Shown piece by piece: positions 11,401 to 23,936 of a stretch of 64,000 nt of DNA. Origin of the DNA: Holacanthus passer (lineage: Eukaryota > Chordata > Actinopteri > Pomacanthidae). Positions within the stretch are counted from its first letter, which is position 1; each line of letters begins with the position of its first letter. The DNA is taken from positions 1,116,001-1,180,000 of the forward strand of contig JAFREQ010000008.1 in assembly GCA_025331565.1 (NCBI GenBank). The letters run 5' to 3'. The notes under the pieces were generated by a model. The model saw nothing but the letters and a program-made list of their open reading frames with translations, was not told the origin of the DNA and did no database searches. Position numbers and translations under genes: made by a program.

Positions 11401-12676
11401 CAGTCTGGAAAGATTCACAGAAAGTTGTCACAAGCGTCATATTTAGCATCTCCATATGACAATAATTCTTCATTTCACACATATGGCTAACAACTCAGAC
11501 TCTATATGTCAGTACCATTCATAAAAAGTCATCAACATTCATTCACTGGTAGCCTTTATCATATCTACCAAATGATGTAGTCTGAATAAATAAAAAGAAG
11601 TTTTAACTGAAGGCTTTCAGCTGCCTTCTCAAAAGACCTTTGTCGCCATCCAGTGGCTTTCTGAAGATGTACTCAAATCTCCACAGTGTGGTTTGAGTAA
11701 AGGAAACAGGAAGAAAACATTCTAAATCTTTCTGTACATTAAAAACTAAAGTGGAACAGAGCTCCACTGGTGGTTCTGGTGCACATAAATACAGCAGGGA
11801 CTCCTTAGAGTTAAACTGTAAATGATCAATGGATTTTAAGCCAAAAACTGTCAATATATCACCGACTGCAGGCCTTTGTTACAGTGTATGTTCTGACTTG
11901 CCGTAAAAGAACAAACACAGGTTGAACTAATGCTGTTAATGACGACTCAGCTCCATTTAAATATCCCAGTGAGCCTGGAATGGCATGTAGCTCTCAATTA
12001 ATGCTAGTAATCACAGCTGTGCTTCTCTTATGAAAACAATAAAAAAAACATTCCTAAAGTACTTATCTATGTTTAAATTATTAGAAACTGACATTCATTG
12101 TTCATGTAATTTTCTTTGGCATGTGAATATTGAATACTGAATCAATATCACCCATTTCCTTTAAAAGAGCTATCACATTGAAGTGGCTTTCGAAAGTGTC
12201 AATCCCAACTAGAAAGTAGACTACGACAAGGAAGTGAGAGAATGACTGCTTATCCATTAACATGATGTTACTGCACAGAATCAGGAATCTTAATTGTGTT
12301 GTCTGGTCTGCAACTATTTGCTATGAAATACTGCCACCTTCTGGTCCTACGGGTACACAGCAGTAGGTCAACACATTTCAGTCCTTAGTTCTCTCTTATA
12401 CATTCTGTGATTCAGAGTTTTGTCAGACTCTCAGATCTGGTCTTGTTAAAGTTAGAGGAAAGCCAGAACAGTTTGTCCATGATGATAATGTAACATATTC
12501 TTCTTTTAGATTTTTAAACTTGTTGTTTTATGGGTATGGAGGACACAAAAATGCTTGTAAAGATATTACAAATAAGTTGGAGAAGTGTTTAGCTGACTGT
12601 TTTGTCCTATGCAGTACATTTTTTGTTCCAAACAGTCTGTCATGTTGCAGTTTTGGTGTTGGTATATCCCCCAGTT
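8465..12676. other. Intergenic: slc5a7 upstream, cldn14 downstream
   Basis: Apart from the candidate slc5a7 first exon at 9899-9990, I see no gene. 10070-10150 is a GA-rich imperfect repeat. The right part is presumably the cldn14 3' UTR and flank. Two short CTCF-like motifs occur at 11642-11660 and 12329-12347 (minus). Confidence 0.5.
9899..9990 (-). other. slc5a7: Candidate non-coding first exon of slc5a7
   Basis: On the minus strand CCAAAGGAAAG is followed by a strong donor GTAAGATT at 9898. This fits a spliced 5' UTR exon joining the acceptor at 8465; mammalian SLC5A7 also has a non-coding first exon. The 5' limit is a guess. An AT-rich, TTTAAA-containing stretch and a GA-rich block (10070-10150) lie just upstream. 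Confidence 0.3.
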
Positions 12677-13680
12677 TTAGACGTAGTTATTGAGCCTATA
12701 GCCACTGCTGGAGAGGGAGCACAGTGAGGGAGCATGATTGTCCTTCAGGGCCTCGGGGGGCTTGTAGAGAGGAGCAGGAGGATATATGTGGTTGAAGGCA
12801 GGAGGAGGTGATGACGGTTGATTCCTCTGCACAAGGAGGGGGCTCCGTGGCCTTCCACCACTGCTGCTCCAGCACAGCACCAGTCCTCCGGTCAGGCTGA
12901 GGCAGGCCGAGGCGTAACCGAGGTACACAGCCAGGCCGATCTCATACTTCAGCCCGCTGGGGAGGAAGGGATCGTAGAAATCCATGATGACATCGTTGGT
13001 GGTCCAGGACACGGTGATCAGGCAGAGCAGGCCAGCACAGAGAAAACAAATTGCCCCACTTAGTGCCAGGGGAGACTTGACCAAAGAGCCACGGGCGAAG
13101 CGGGTACACTTCATCCCCATCACAGACACCACACAGGCCAGGACTGAGGTGACGCAGGAGAGCACCATGAGTGCCCGGGCAGCCTAATGTGGAGAGGAAT
13201 AGAGGAGCAACCTTAAAATTAAAAAAGATCTGCAGAGAATACTTAGAGTCGCAATAAAGTGTAAATAATTCTGTATCGTGAGTTAATTCTTCACCCTGCA
13301 ATGTTTGCTAGCACTGGCAAACATTAGCGCCTGTGTTTATGTTGCTACTTGGTCAAACTAGAGCAAGTAGCAACATAAACAGTGTACAGTACTGAACTGA
13401 GTATAACATGGTTTTGATAAAAAATTGAAAGGTGAGCTTGTAGTACCTGCAGGTCGCGTGGCAGTGCCAGAAGAGATCTGTACATTTCACACTGGTAAAT
13501 GCCAGTGCTGTGCCATACACACTCCATCCAGAGGCCTTTCATGTAGGAAGTGGCTGTGATGATATTGGAACCCACATAAGCTGTGCTGCGCCAGTGGGGC
13601 AGCAGAGTTGCAACTACAGTTCCTGCAAACCCCAACAGTCCCAAGAAGAAGCCAAGGAGTTGAACCGCCATGCTGGCCAT
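12677..13680 (-). CDS. cldn14: Claudin-14-like tight junction protein, two coding exons
   Basis: Four-span membrane protein of tight junctions that sets paracellular ion permeability. Exons 13680-13447 and 13183-12677 join in phase 0 to 246 residues (human CLDN14 is 239). It begins MASMAVQLLGFFLGLLG; the first extracellular loop has the claudin signature GLWMECVWHSTGIYQCEMY (W-GLW-C-C), followed by RSLLALPRDLQ. After the intron comes AARALMVLSC, then the CTRFARGS cytoplasmic loop and SWTTNDVIMDFYDPFLPSG in the second extracellular loop. The tail ends GYRLNNYV, a C-terminal PDZ-binding YV. NDV/LLPSGMK-type loop and HSTGIYQC wording point to claudin-14 rather than claudin-2. Mammalian CLDN14 has a single coding exon, so the 263-nt intron (13184-13446) is notable. 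Its acceptor reads CCACATTAG. Confidence 0.9.
13334..13381. other. Perfect 18-bp inverted repeat (hairpin) in the cldn14 intron
   Basis: Left arm 13334-13351 TGTTTATGTTGCTACTTG and right arm 13364-13381 CAAGTAGCAACATAAACA are exact reverse complements around a 12-nt loop. It sits 66 nt downstream of the exon 1 donor within a 263-nt intron. Confidence 0.9.
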
Positions 13681-13708
13681 GATTTACTCACTCGGACAGA
13701 TGTTCAAA
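13681..13708 (-). other. cldn14: cldn14 5' UTR in the first coding exon
   Basis: On the transcript strand TGTACTTTGCAG is a good acceptor that would start the exon at 13708, 28 nt before the ATG. It pairs in phase-free fashion with the upstream donor at 14971. Confidence 0.45.
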
Positions 13709-14971
13709 CTGCAAAGTACAAAGTTTACAGTTTCAAATTGCTGTTGATCAGCATGTAGGCACGCATGTAGGAGAAAATACACACTGGATCCACAGGTAAG
13801 AAAAAAGGAATCTCAACACCCAGAAACAACATATTGCCACATACAAAAGGAACAATCTCAGAGCAATACTAGAGTCCCCCAGGCTGCAGATGAGGCTGGA
13901 TTCCTCCTGTTATCTGCATGGTCCCCAGCAGTACAGTAAATTCCACTGAGCTTACATCCAGTCACAGAGTCTGAGCCATTCCTCAAGTGTCTCCGGGCAG
14001 AAATAGCTGTGGAAACTTTCTGGCATCAGTCTCTGGTGAGTGGCAGGTGACTGCATCTGTAACTAATGAGTGTAGTGTTCAGCTTCACCTGTTTAACGCT
14101 CTCCTCTGGAGGGCAAACCACAGCAGTCTATTTGTTAAGCTCCCCACCAGCCCTCAGGAAAAGAGAGAGAGAGAGAGGGGAAATTAAACATTTACAGAAA
14201 CCACCCAAGCTGAGAGCACTGTTATAAACCACTAACCTTGAACATTTTTCACAGCTCTGCAGGATATCTGAGAGAGAGGGACTGAATGACTTGATGACAG
14301 AGCACTCCTACCTGATGAGTCCCAAACTGTCACAATAAAGCATAGTAGTGACTTATGTTGTAATAACTGGCCAAATTATATTATGTCCAATTTAATCTCT
14401 GACCAGAGATCACCTGACACTCAGTTCTATATTTACACATGGCAGAAAATGTTTTTCCAAACTGTCCAGGAAACTCTTGGCAACAACTAAAACAGTAACA
14501 GTAAGAGCATGTGAGACTCATGGGTAGTTAAGCATTTACTTTTGTTCCTTCCCACTGTTTTGAACAAAATGTTCTCCGGTTGAACAAAAAAAATATCCCG
14601 AATAATGAGCAGACTTTAAATATGAAACCAAACCGTGCTCATACGGACCCATTGTTTTGACTTCCTCCGAGAACAACAGGCTGTTTATAAGGTCTGATTA
14701 TTGTTCAGCATTAGACCTGGCACTGTTGGGGCCTCTTAAAAAATCAGAGATACAAGCCTCATTGTGTTTACTTAATGATTGACCACACTGAAGGCATAAC
14801 AAGTAAGCAATAGGAACAAAGGCAAGGCTGTGACAAGCATCTTATTTCAACATTAAAGCCAATGTAATATTCATAACTTTCATTCATAGCGATAAATACT
14901 CTACATAAGATACTGCTTAACCTTAAACATTTTGATATTTAGTAACAAAGTCCCTACATCTGAATACTTAC

Positions 14972-15060
14972 CAGCAAGGTTCCACGAGGATTACAGAGCC
15001 ATGTTCACAGGTGTCCAGACTTGCAGATAAACAGGGCCATTGGCATTGATTCCACACTGA
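14972..15060 (-). other. cldn14: Candidate non-coding upstream exon of cldn14
   Basis: Minus strand CCTCGTGGAACCTTGCTG is followed by a consensus donor GTAAGTATTC. Human CLDN14 has several non-coding 5' exons, so a spliced leader is expected. The upstream limit is arbitrary. Confidence 0.33.
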
Positions 15061-16961
15061 CCAGCTCCTTCTGTCTCTGCAGCTGCAGGACTGTCACATA
15101 TGTGACTGGCCGGTGTTAGACATCATCATCATCATCATCAGCATTATCTCTGTCAGCGTCAGGAGCATCTTGTCAGAGATGACATGACAGACGGTTGCCG
15201 TGCCGGCTCGTGGCTCCAGACAGATAAACAGGGCCGATGTCAACCCGGTGGACCCGGAGGCAAGAGCAGTGTTGCCAGGCAAACGCAGACAGAAGAGATA
15301 TTGTCCTCACTGGATGTGCTGTTTTTGTCTTAATAATTCAGCTCTCTGCATCTCAACATCTGTGTGAATGAATAATGGACAATGACATTAAAAGAATGAA
15401 TGAAAAAAAAATCCATAAATAACTTTTAGGCAAGTTTAAGAAAATGGTAAATATTCATTAACAGCAGGTATTTAAACAGTGTCTAGCTACAATACTTAAC
15501 ACTACAAAGTTAATAGCCAAACTGTGCTTTATAATAAGGCAGTACAGTATGTGTTCATGAGTGTTTGTGTGGTACGTACTGTTCTGCTCGCCAGGTGTCT
15601 TTCAAAACTGCAGTTTCATCTCTGGGTTCTTCTGAGGTCCATCAACTTTCCTTGCGGCTCTTCTCTCTCTGTCCCTCTGTGCCCCAAGCGTAACCTACCG
15701 TGACATCCTGTTGGTATACAAGGGCTTTTTTCCCCCGGCCCTTCCTCTGGGTCCCTTGTGTAATATTGAGTTCTCTGTAAGAGCTCTATAGTGAAGGGAT
15801 GATCCTCTCCAAGGTCTGCCTGTGGGAGACGCCATTTGAATGCAGAACACTTAATAGTCTTAGTTAAGCAGAATAATCCTGTGATTAACAGCTGAGCATC
15901 GCTGGCTTGTTGCGCACAGTGCTGGAGGGAAACACAACATTCTCAAGATATAGTACAAACTGGCTTATCTTAAATGCCTTGAACACCTGTGTCAAGGTGT
16001 TTGGGTGATTTTGGCTGATTATCAGACCTCAGCTCAGGTTGAGGTTGAGTGGAGTGATGGGATGTTATGTGAGGACACCAAACTTTATGAACTAAGACTA
16101 AAGACAAAAGTGAGCGTTGTCCCACCCTCACAGTTGAGAGACACTCATCACTTATCAGCCAAAATTTATGATACAAAAGCAATCTGCAACTGCTGAATTA
16201 CTATTTGAGCTACCTACATAACATTATTTAGTAAAAAAAAAAGAAAAAACCCATTAATGTCTGTACTTTTAATACTACATAAAACAGTGTATTATTATTA
16301 TATTAAGTAGAATTTAATAAGTATTTTTACTATTGAATGTAAAGAGAAAAAAACAGCATATTATTATATTAACTATATTTGATATTATATAATATTTTGC
16401 ATATATTTTATTTTAAAACAGCATTTTGTCTCCTTTTGCTTCACTTTATTGATGATGAAAAACATTTACTAAAACATTTTTGCTTTTATCATTACTTTAG
16501 TGGCACTTTGAATATTTTACCTTACTTATGCAATATTGTATTTGTATGGATACTTATGTGTATATTGAAGCAGAAATATTTCTGCTTCTTCTTGTATAGA
16601 CGTTTGTTTACAGTCAGTAAAAATCATTTCGCTTGTTTATACACCTGTTTATTTCGCGCCGTTGTCGGAGAGCAGCTAACAGCTAACTTGACTTTTAGCT
16701 TATTTGCTAGCTGACGTTTATCGGCATTTAAGTTAATAGTACTGGTAAGATACTATATTGCTTTACTGTTAGCTTGTATTCCTATGAATTATATGTCTCA
16801 ATCTGTGACAGCTCAGTCTAAAAATTAATGAAGCTGCAACTAATTTTCTTTGACACGTTTTCAGTTTCGCTAGCTAGATTAGCTTGACTTAGCATAACAT
16901 TAGCTGCTCTCTAGCTAGCTGCAGACAGACAGGAGTTAAACTGTATGATTTTCTTTGCCTC
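15061..16961. other. Intergenic between cldn14 (minus) and fbxo47 (plus)
   Basis: A head-to-head interval. A short (ATC)n run lies at 15120-15140. 16660-16925 is rich in 'agctaac' and 'gctagc' words and probably includes the fbxo47 promoter and 5' UTR; no TATA box or CpG block stands out. No other coding signal seen. Confidence 0.4.
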
Positions 16962-19900
16962 ATGTTTTTGAATACAGTCAACTCAGCGGTGGTAATGATG
17001 AGAAAAGCCTCCAGAGATGTTGGGAAATTCACATCCACACGCAGATCCAAGCGGCACCGGCGGACTGATCAGCGGCCAGCCGGAGCCATCATGACCCGCA
17101 GCCGGTGCTACATGAGCGGCTTCTTCTTCAACAGACTCCCATCAGAGGTGTTTGACATGATCCTGGATAAAATGTCCGGTAGGTTTAACTTAACAAACAC
17201 ATGTCATTCAGAGAGTTACAGAAACAAATTAAACACTATATTTGAATACAATATCCTTAAACTTGGCTAATGAAAAGTAGCTAAAACAGACTGAGCTCGT
17301 TTATTTGAATAGTAAAGTCAATTAGCAAGATTAGCCAAAGTATAAATGATAAATTACATTAAATATAAACTTGTCTTGGTAAAGAAATTGTATTTTAGCA
17401 TATTCAATATTCGTTTAATGTTTAGTTTTTTACATTTAGTATCTTCTTTTTTGTGTATTTTGATGACTCAGTCATTTTATAGTAGATTCATTTTTTTTTT
17501 ACATTAGTTTAAACTTTTTTGTGATTGAAGTACTGAGACAATGAAATGCAGTTTAGTATCTAACCAGCAAGGCAAAAAGCAGTAAAAGTGCAGAGTAATA
17601 TACACATGTGTAATGGTAATATATAGAATAAACAGTAAGGAGTCGTTATGAATACATAAAGCATCTGAATTAAATTTCTTGGCGATAAGAAAGAATAAAA
17701 CAGAATTTGCTCTATTGGATTAAAGTCATGATGTTTTGCACAGTGTTTAATATTTATTAACACACATTGGACACTAAAAGTTTATACAGATATTAATGAT
17801 TGGTGACATTTATTGTATACATGCAATATTTAGAATATTGTGTTTTTCCTAGAATATAGTGCAATGTACACCGCATATAGCAAAAATTATATCCAACTCT
17901 TCAATTTAACCACTACTTTTCAGACAGTTTTAGACAGTTTAGTAGAGATTTTTAAAGCTTCTTTGATTTAGTACCTAAACTCAGACAAAATATGGAATAG
18001 GGAAAATTTGAGTTTCAACATTGCACTGTGACAAGTTCATGGAGTATGAAGTGAATGAAAATATGTGTGTTTGTCAGTGCGGGAGATCAGTGTGTTCAGC
18101 ATGGTGTCCAAGGAAATCAGCAGATACGTTGTGAACTACATCTCCACCGTGGCCTGGAAGAATAAAATGATCATTAAAAGCTTTCACCACTCCACCGGCC
18201 TTGAACAGAGATGCATTATTGGACACTGCAAAGACCTTGGTAAGTGGCAATTTAAATTTAGCTCAGTGTTTCATTTTGTATAGCTCTTGTCCGGACTGCA
18301 TATGGTAAATTTATAACTAACAACTTGATCTGCTATAGGCATGTTACTGATAGCCTCTCCCAGCATTTAACATACATTTGATTGATCACCTCAGAGTACT
18401 CTGGATAAGCTGCCTTGTGCAGTGATATTTTTTAATTTGAAAATGTGTTGTCGTGTTCAATGTCTCAGGTTTGTTGTTCAAGAGATCTACCCTGTTGCTA
18501 CCAACAAAGGACAGATTAAAGTTTGTCTTTAGCAAGTTTAAGGTAAGAAAAGGAGAGATAAGAGAACAAGCAAGAACAGAATACTGTGATTTATTAAATG
18601 TCTTAAAGTCAGAATATTCGTGTTAATAAGAATAATCAAGTCAACTATGTATACTATATTTTTCTTTGAGAATAGAATAGAATGAATAACAAAGGATGAA
18701 AGAAAGAGAAGCTTTAGAATTAATACAATTGCATGCACTTTAAGTTAATTGGATTTAGTAAGGTTCAGTCATACAGGGAAACAATATTTCAATATTTGCA
18801 TTTCATTGGATATGTGCAACTTTTTACTTACAGATAGTAGCTTTTATAGCAGCAATTCTTCATTTTGAAAATGTCCTTTATCTTCACTCATTTTGATTTT
18901 AAGCTGCAAAAATCCACACAAGATGCTTGTTAGCATGCCAAACAAATCAGTCACACTAACAAGAAAATGTATTTACACCATGCTAAATGATTTAATTTGT
19001 CAGATGGATTAGACTGTCTTTAAGACTAGTCATGAAAATGATAAATGGTTTAAAAGGTGGAATTTGCCTCACAAGCTTACATCCTTTGGACTGTTGCACA
19101 TGTTGCAAATGTTGCACATTTCAGATTCCCTGCTTCATGTTGGAGCAATGTTTATCACCAGACTGCATCGACTTCTTGAGCTGTGGAGTCTTCCTCCAGG
19201 TGAGACTCTCATATACAGACAGAAAACTGAAACTCGGATGTAATAAAGGAAATCACAAACCAGGTACAGCTCAGGGTGGATAAACACAATATGACAGCAT
19301 GCAGAGTTTAAAACTTAAGTGATCCAACTCTACTCTCTCTTTTTAGTAATAAACACATTCTGTAGTTACAGCCCCGTAAAGTGACATGAAAAAACTCTGC
19401 TCTCTTCCACTATAGCAAAGTCTTTTCTATGGCTGAAAATGAGGTGATGATGTATGTGAAAACGTTTTAGCAGAGAAATATGAATCTTCCCTGTTATTGA
19501 AAGGGTTTAGGTATGTTCTGTTGGATACTTTACAGACACTGATTGCAGGGTGGGATGAGCTGGAGTGTCACAGAGTGTTCAACTTCCTGTGTGACCTGAC
19601 AAATCTGCTGCAGAAAATTGAAGCAGTCATCACTGGAAAACCAGGTGTGTGTTTCAGTGACCTGAATGGTGACAAAAATTAGAACTGACAGGAGAGTGAG
19701 CCGAAAGCATTGCAGAGGGGTAAAGTGGGAGTAACTGGCTTTTTACTGTTGCACTGGTTGGTCTGTCCTCAGGGGTGAGATGGTACCAGGAGCTGCAACT
19801 CCGTCTATTCTGCCGTAAGGTTTTGTTAGACCCGTGGCCAAACGTGTCCGAGTGGCATTTCTGGCTAATGCAACTCCTGAAGCCTTGGCCCATGATTGGC

Positions 19901-22900
19901 CAGGCACACTTACTGTTCATCCTCTATGGACCTCTGCCACCTGGAGGTAGGATACTTACTTTTGTAGCCACAGTTAATGACTTTGTGGGGTTTGTGTTTA
20001 TTTGACTTTATGAGGACTTGTTAATTGGGATGATTTTGTTTTGTGCAGAATAGCTTCTGTCAATTTTTTTACACTGTTAATCTGAAAACATGATCAGACT
20101 GTCCTCCTTTGCTATAGTAAGTGCTGTACAAAGTTTAAAAATGCAACAAATTATAGGTTAGTGTTGAGTTTTGTCCTGACATGATTTGCTTTGTGCGTCA
20201 GATTTGTCACTAGTGACTACTTGTTGCCTCTTGGCTGTAGTTTATAATTAATGTTTTGATTAAAAGATGTTGAAAATTGATTGACATGTACAATGGAAGG
20301 CTCAGTTTGAACAACCACAACTACTCAGGAGTTAAAAGCAAAGCACATAAATGAGTTGTATTATGAGACGTAAATAAACCACCTATAGTGTCGTATTCTG
20401 GTGGAGGAGGCCTGGGTTGCTACATTGCTGTTGGAAAACTCGGCTTGTTTCGGCTAGTATGACACAGTTAGTAATGGAAGTATTCTCTTCCATGCAGGCC
20501 CCCTTGGTTGGCAGGATGTAGTCGAGAGGGAGCTGCCTCACAGTGCTCTGTCAAACCTGGCCAGAGCCATCCTTCTGCTTTTTAGCAAACAAGAAGTTAA
20601 AGACCTGACCATCAATTCAATGCAGGCAATCGTGGAGGAGCTCATTGGTATCATAATTCAATGGTTCTCAAATGTTTCAATGTCACACATCCGCAGACAC
20701 ACATATTAAGGTTACTGACCTCTGAAATGATGGTTGTCCTCCTCCTTATCATCTCCAGTCATTCCTCAGCCATGGCATGTGGAGAATGTGGCTCGTCTCC
20801 TGGTCCTGTGTGGCAGCAGTCTCTGCTACACCATTCTAGGCAGCAGGGCCGCCAATGGACAACTTCTTGAGCTCTCCAAGCTCGTTGTGTACATCATACT
20901 GGTGAGAGACTAGTTATATATCATCAGCTGAAAAGATGTTAATCTTCATTCGCGTTAATCCTCATCATAGTCTGGTATGGGGCCGTTATTGGCATTATTG
21001 AATTGCCCTTGCTGTTGTGGCATAGTTTACTTTGTCTGCTCATTCTGTTCAGGGTCAGGGGGCTGGAGCCTGACCTGACTGGAGCCAGTTTGAACAGGTC
21101 TCTCTTCTACTACAACAATCTCAATTTACCCAATTGCCGCCTGTGGGCTTTCAGAACTACATGTGCTGTCCATGGTGCTGATTTGATTAGTTTTGTTTTC
21201 TTCTAATAGGGGCGCTATCGCAGCTTTGATTCAAACATGTCTGTATCAGCCTTCCAAAACTGCAAAGTAATCAGGTTATCATCATGAAGAGGGTATTTCT
21301 CTGTTTACAATGTGTGCAATTGTTTCTCTTACAACATGGCAACTAGGTAAAACGGTCACCAAACCAGGATCTTGAAACTGACACACCTCATTAAAATTAT
21401 GAATTTAGGACTGTTAATTTTATTGATTAAGATTATTTCAGTAACTTTTGTGCTGTCAAAAGGGTTCATTGTTTTTGTGTTTTCTGTTTAAGGTGTGTGA
21501 GAAGGACGGCTATCACATGTCCTGGGCAGTGAAGTTGGTGCAGCAGATCTGCAAGGTGTTCAGCTCGCCTCCTGAAAAGTACCGTTTCATCCAACAGCTG
21601 GAGAACATGTTTTCAGAGGTGGCCAGGGAGATTTTTGAGTTTTCTTTGGCAGGTGGGACAGCTTTCTGTTGTATGAATTTCATTTCATAAAGTTCTTTCA
21701 TCTTCATGCCAAAAAATTCATCATGAAAAAAGTTGAGATAGACAACATAAAGCTATGGGGAAAATTGTTCCTTAATATAATACTTTAATATGATGATAAA
21801 AGTATGAAAAATCAATAACTGCAGAGTTGAGATGGCTGGAAAAGCTACAATAATATAATATTGAATGAAAAATAAACAAGGGAATCACATCATATGTGTC
21901 AATAAACCATGTAAACCATGTTGAGAGGCAGGCAGTTTCAAATAATTACCAAATAAAATATGCTACATTTATAGATGTTGAGATGTACAAAGTGGAATGA
22001 TTTTAGACTGCATGAGTGGAGACTGAAATGCCTGCCGCTCAGCTCACATACTTTCACAAACTGTATATGTTTTTGTATTCCCTAAATGGTTCTCAACATT
22101 TTTGGCTTTTGACCCTCCAGAAAGCAGTTCCCACTTGAGACCACCCCCTCATCATAAGTTGTATGAGTCTCTTAGCAGTTCAAATAAGAGTGATGTTTTC
22201 GTCTCAGATCATTTCATTTATCAGCCTTTAAACTGAGGTCCATTTGAGAAAATCTAGAAAAGACAAACTTAAGTTGGTAGCAGAAATACAAGATATGGTC
22301 CCAAACATATTTGTTAACAAAATCCAGAATCCTCACAAGGTGGTCAGGCAGGCAAGGGTCAAAAGCAGAGGTGGCAGTCCAGAAAGGCAAATGAATCCAA
22401 TAAGGAGTAGGCAAAAATTAAGAATCAATAAAAAACAAGCAAGGTTCAGGGAAACACAAGTCAAAATCCAAAACTAGGAAAACACAAGGAACCGCACACA
22501 GAAGAGCTGGACCGCTTGACATGAGGTACAAGGACAAATGGGCAAAGAGAGAGGGGAACACACGGGCTAAAAACACAAGGAAGGGAGGAACACAGGTGAA
22601 ACTAATGAACAATCCCAAGGGTGGGGAAAAAGACAAAGAGAGAAAGTAAAGACAACAAAGACACATTAGGAAAGTACTCTTCAAATAAAACAGGGAACTT
22701 GATGACAAGTAGAAATGCTTTTTCTCTGTCTTTGCCAATGTATTCTGGTATTCACATTGCTAACACACAGATTTATCTTGTCTTAATCTCAAATTAAAAA
22801 GTCAGTAATTCCTTCATCTGTTCCCAGGATACCATCTCGAGAACGGGGAGCCTTTCCAGACTCTGTGCATCTTCCTGGACTCCAGTGCTCGCTTCCATAC

Positions 22901-22928
22901 TAAATTCCTCCACATGTTCCTCAGATAG
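16962..22928 (+). CDS. fbxo47: F-box only protein 47, ten coding exons
   Basis: Substrate-recognition-type F-box protein; family members are linked to meiosis in the germline. Exons: 16962-17178, 18078-18239, 18469-18542, 19125-19199, 19536-19644, 19773-19946, 20498-20647, 20759-20901, 21493-21652, 22828-22928. All are GT-AG and in phase, giving 454 residues (human 452). The F-box is FFFNRLPSEVFDMILDKMS then VREISVFSMVSKEISRYVVN (about residues 52-90). Downstream family matches are LLFKRSTLLLPTKDRLKFVF, TLIAGWDELECHRVFNFLCD, LRLFCRKVLLDPW, FWLMQLLKPWPMIGQAHLL, WHVENVARLLVLCG and MSWAVKLVQQICKVFSSP. The start is uncertain: the first ATG (16962) directly precedes a possible acceptor (TTGAATACAG at 16978), so translation may instead start at ATG 16995 or 16998. 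The N-terminus is basic and poorly conserved. Confidence 0.93.
22085..22700. repeat. Unclassified dispersed repeat in fbxo47 intron 9
   Basis: The A- and G-rich block with many 'aacacaagg', 'ggaacacagg', 'aacaatc' and 'gaaacacaagtcaaaatcc' words resembles a non-autonomous element common in fish introns and flanks. No terminal inverted repeat could be defined by eye, so class and limits are open. Confidence 0.45.
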
Positions 22929-22991
22929 GAAGGATGCAGATTAAAAGTGACAAGTTCTGGAGGATGGGAGGAGAAGTCGGAAAGAAACACC

Positions 22992-22997
22992 AATAAA
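22992..22997 (+). terminator. fbxo47: Candidate fbxo47 poly(A) signal AATAAA
   Basis: Canonical hexamer 64 nt after the stop codon. This would give a very short 3' UTR; a later signal is possible. Confidence 0.4.
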
Positions 22998-23512
22998 CAC
23001 CAACTCCAATAATGAAGGGGAGAACAGTGGTGAGATAAAAAAGGAGGTGAAGATAGACTTTAGAGTGTCTCCTCACCTGGAGAAGTGTTATCTGAGGATG
23101 AATTTCGTTGGCACGTCAAGCTGCAAACAGCACCACATTTTTTTGGTTGAAAATAGTTGTTTACTTACTTTTGCCAAACAGCGTGGTTGTTTAAACAAAT
23201 CTTTTCTCAAAGTTTTAAAATCTTCTTAAGCATCTTGCATGCAAATTTTTGTAAACTGTATTTAATATTTATTCATTAATAGCAACAATATTTATTGACA
23301 CTATTATTTATTCACATTGAACCTCTGTGTAACTATAGTTGTGATACAATAATTTTTACATTACTAGATATTATACATTGCTTTTGTATGATTTATTAAA
23401 TTGGTTATTTTAAATTTTAGTGTGTTCATTTTGTTTCAAGTGTTTATCAGCATTATATGGCTGAACTCTTACAAAAACATTAACACAGCATGCACTCAGC
23501 AAATGACAAGCT

Positions 23513-23518
23513 TTTATT
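23513..23518 (-). terminator. arl6: Candidate arl6 poly(A) signal AATAAA
   Basis: On the minus strand GGATAATAAAAGCTTG contains the hexamer 419 nt past the arl6 stop. It fits a moderate 3' UTR ending before the fbxo47 3' end. Confidence 0.45.
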
Positions 23519-23936
23519 ATCCTCCAAAGAGTACAATAATCAGAAAAAAGGTTCAGTTGATGAAATAAATTATAGCATGTGTCATGAAATTAAAAAAAGC
23601 AACTTCAAATAGAAATGTTTAAATGGTACAGAAATAACCTTGTGGATATGTAGTTCACATTATATTATTCAGACTGCATTCACATTTGAGTCAGTAATGA
23701 TGAAGTACAAGTTACATGTAACTAACTATTAGTGGCCACTTTAACTAATCAATTATAAACAGGATTTGTTTCCATAAAAACATGGCTTCGAAGTCGGTGC
23801 ACACAGGGGTAGTACTAGGCTATTAGACAATGAAGTTTAAGGCCTACAACATCAAGTATGATGAATACTCCAAGTGGTGAATGAGACCCAGTTACCACAT
23901 CCACATCACGTCCATGATCACAGGCATTTCAGTCGT

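Noticed and set aside
13785..13805. Plus-strand CACAG|GTAAGA donor-like site
   Set aside because: No plus-strand exon-like sequence adjoins it; it lies upstream of cldn14, which is on the minus strand.
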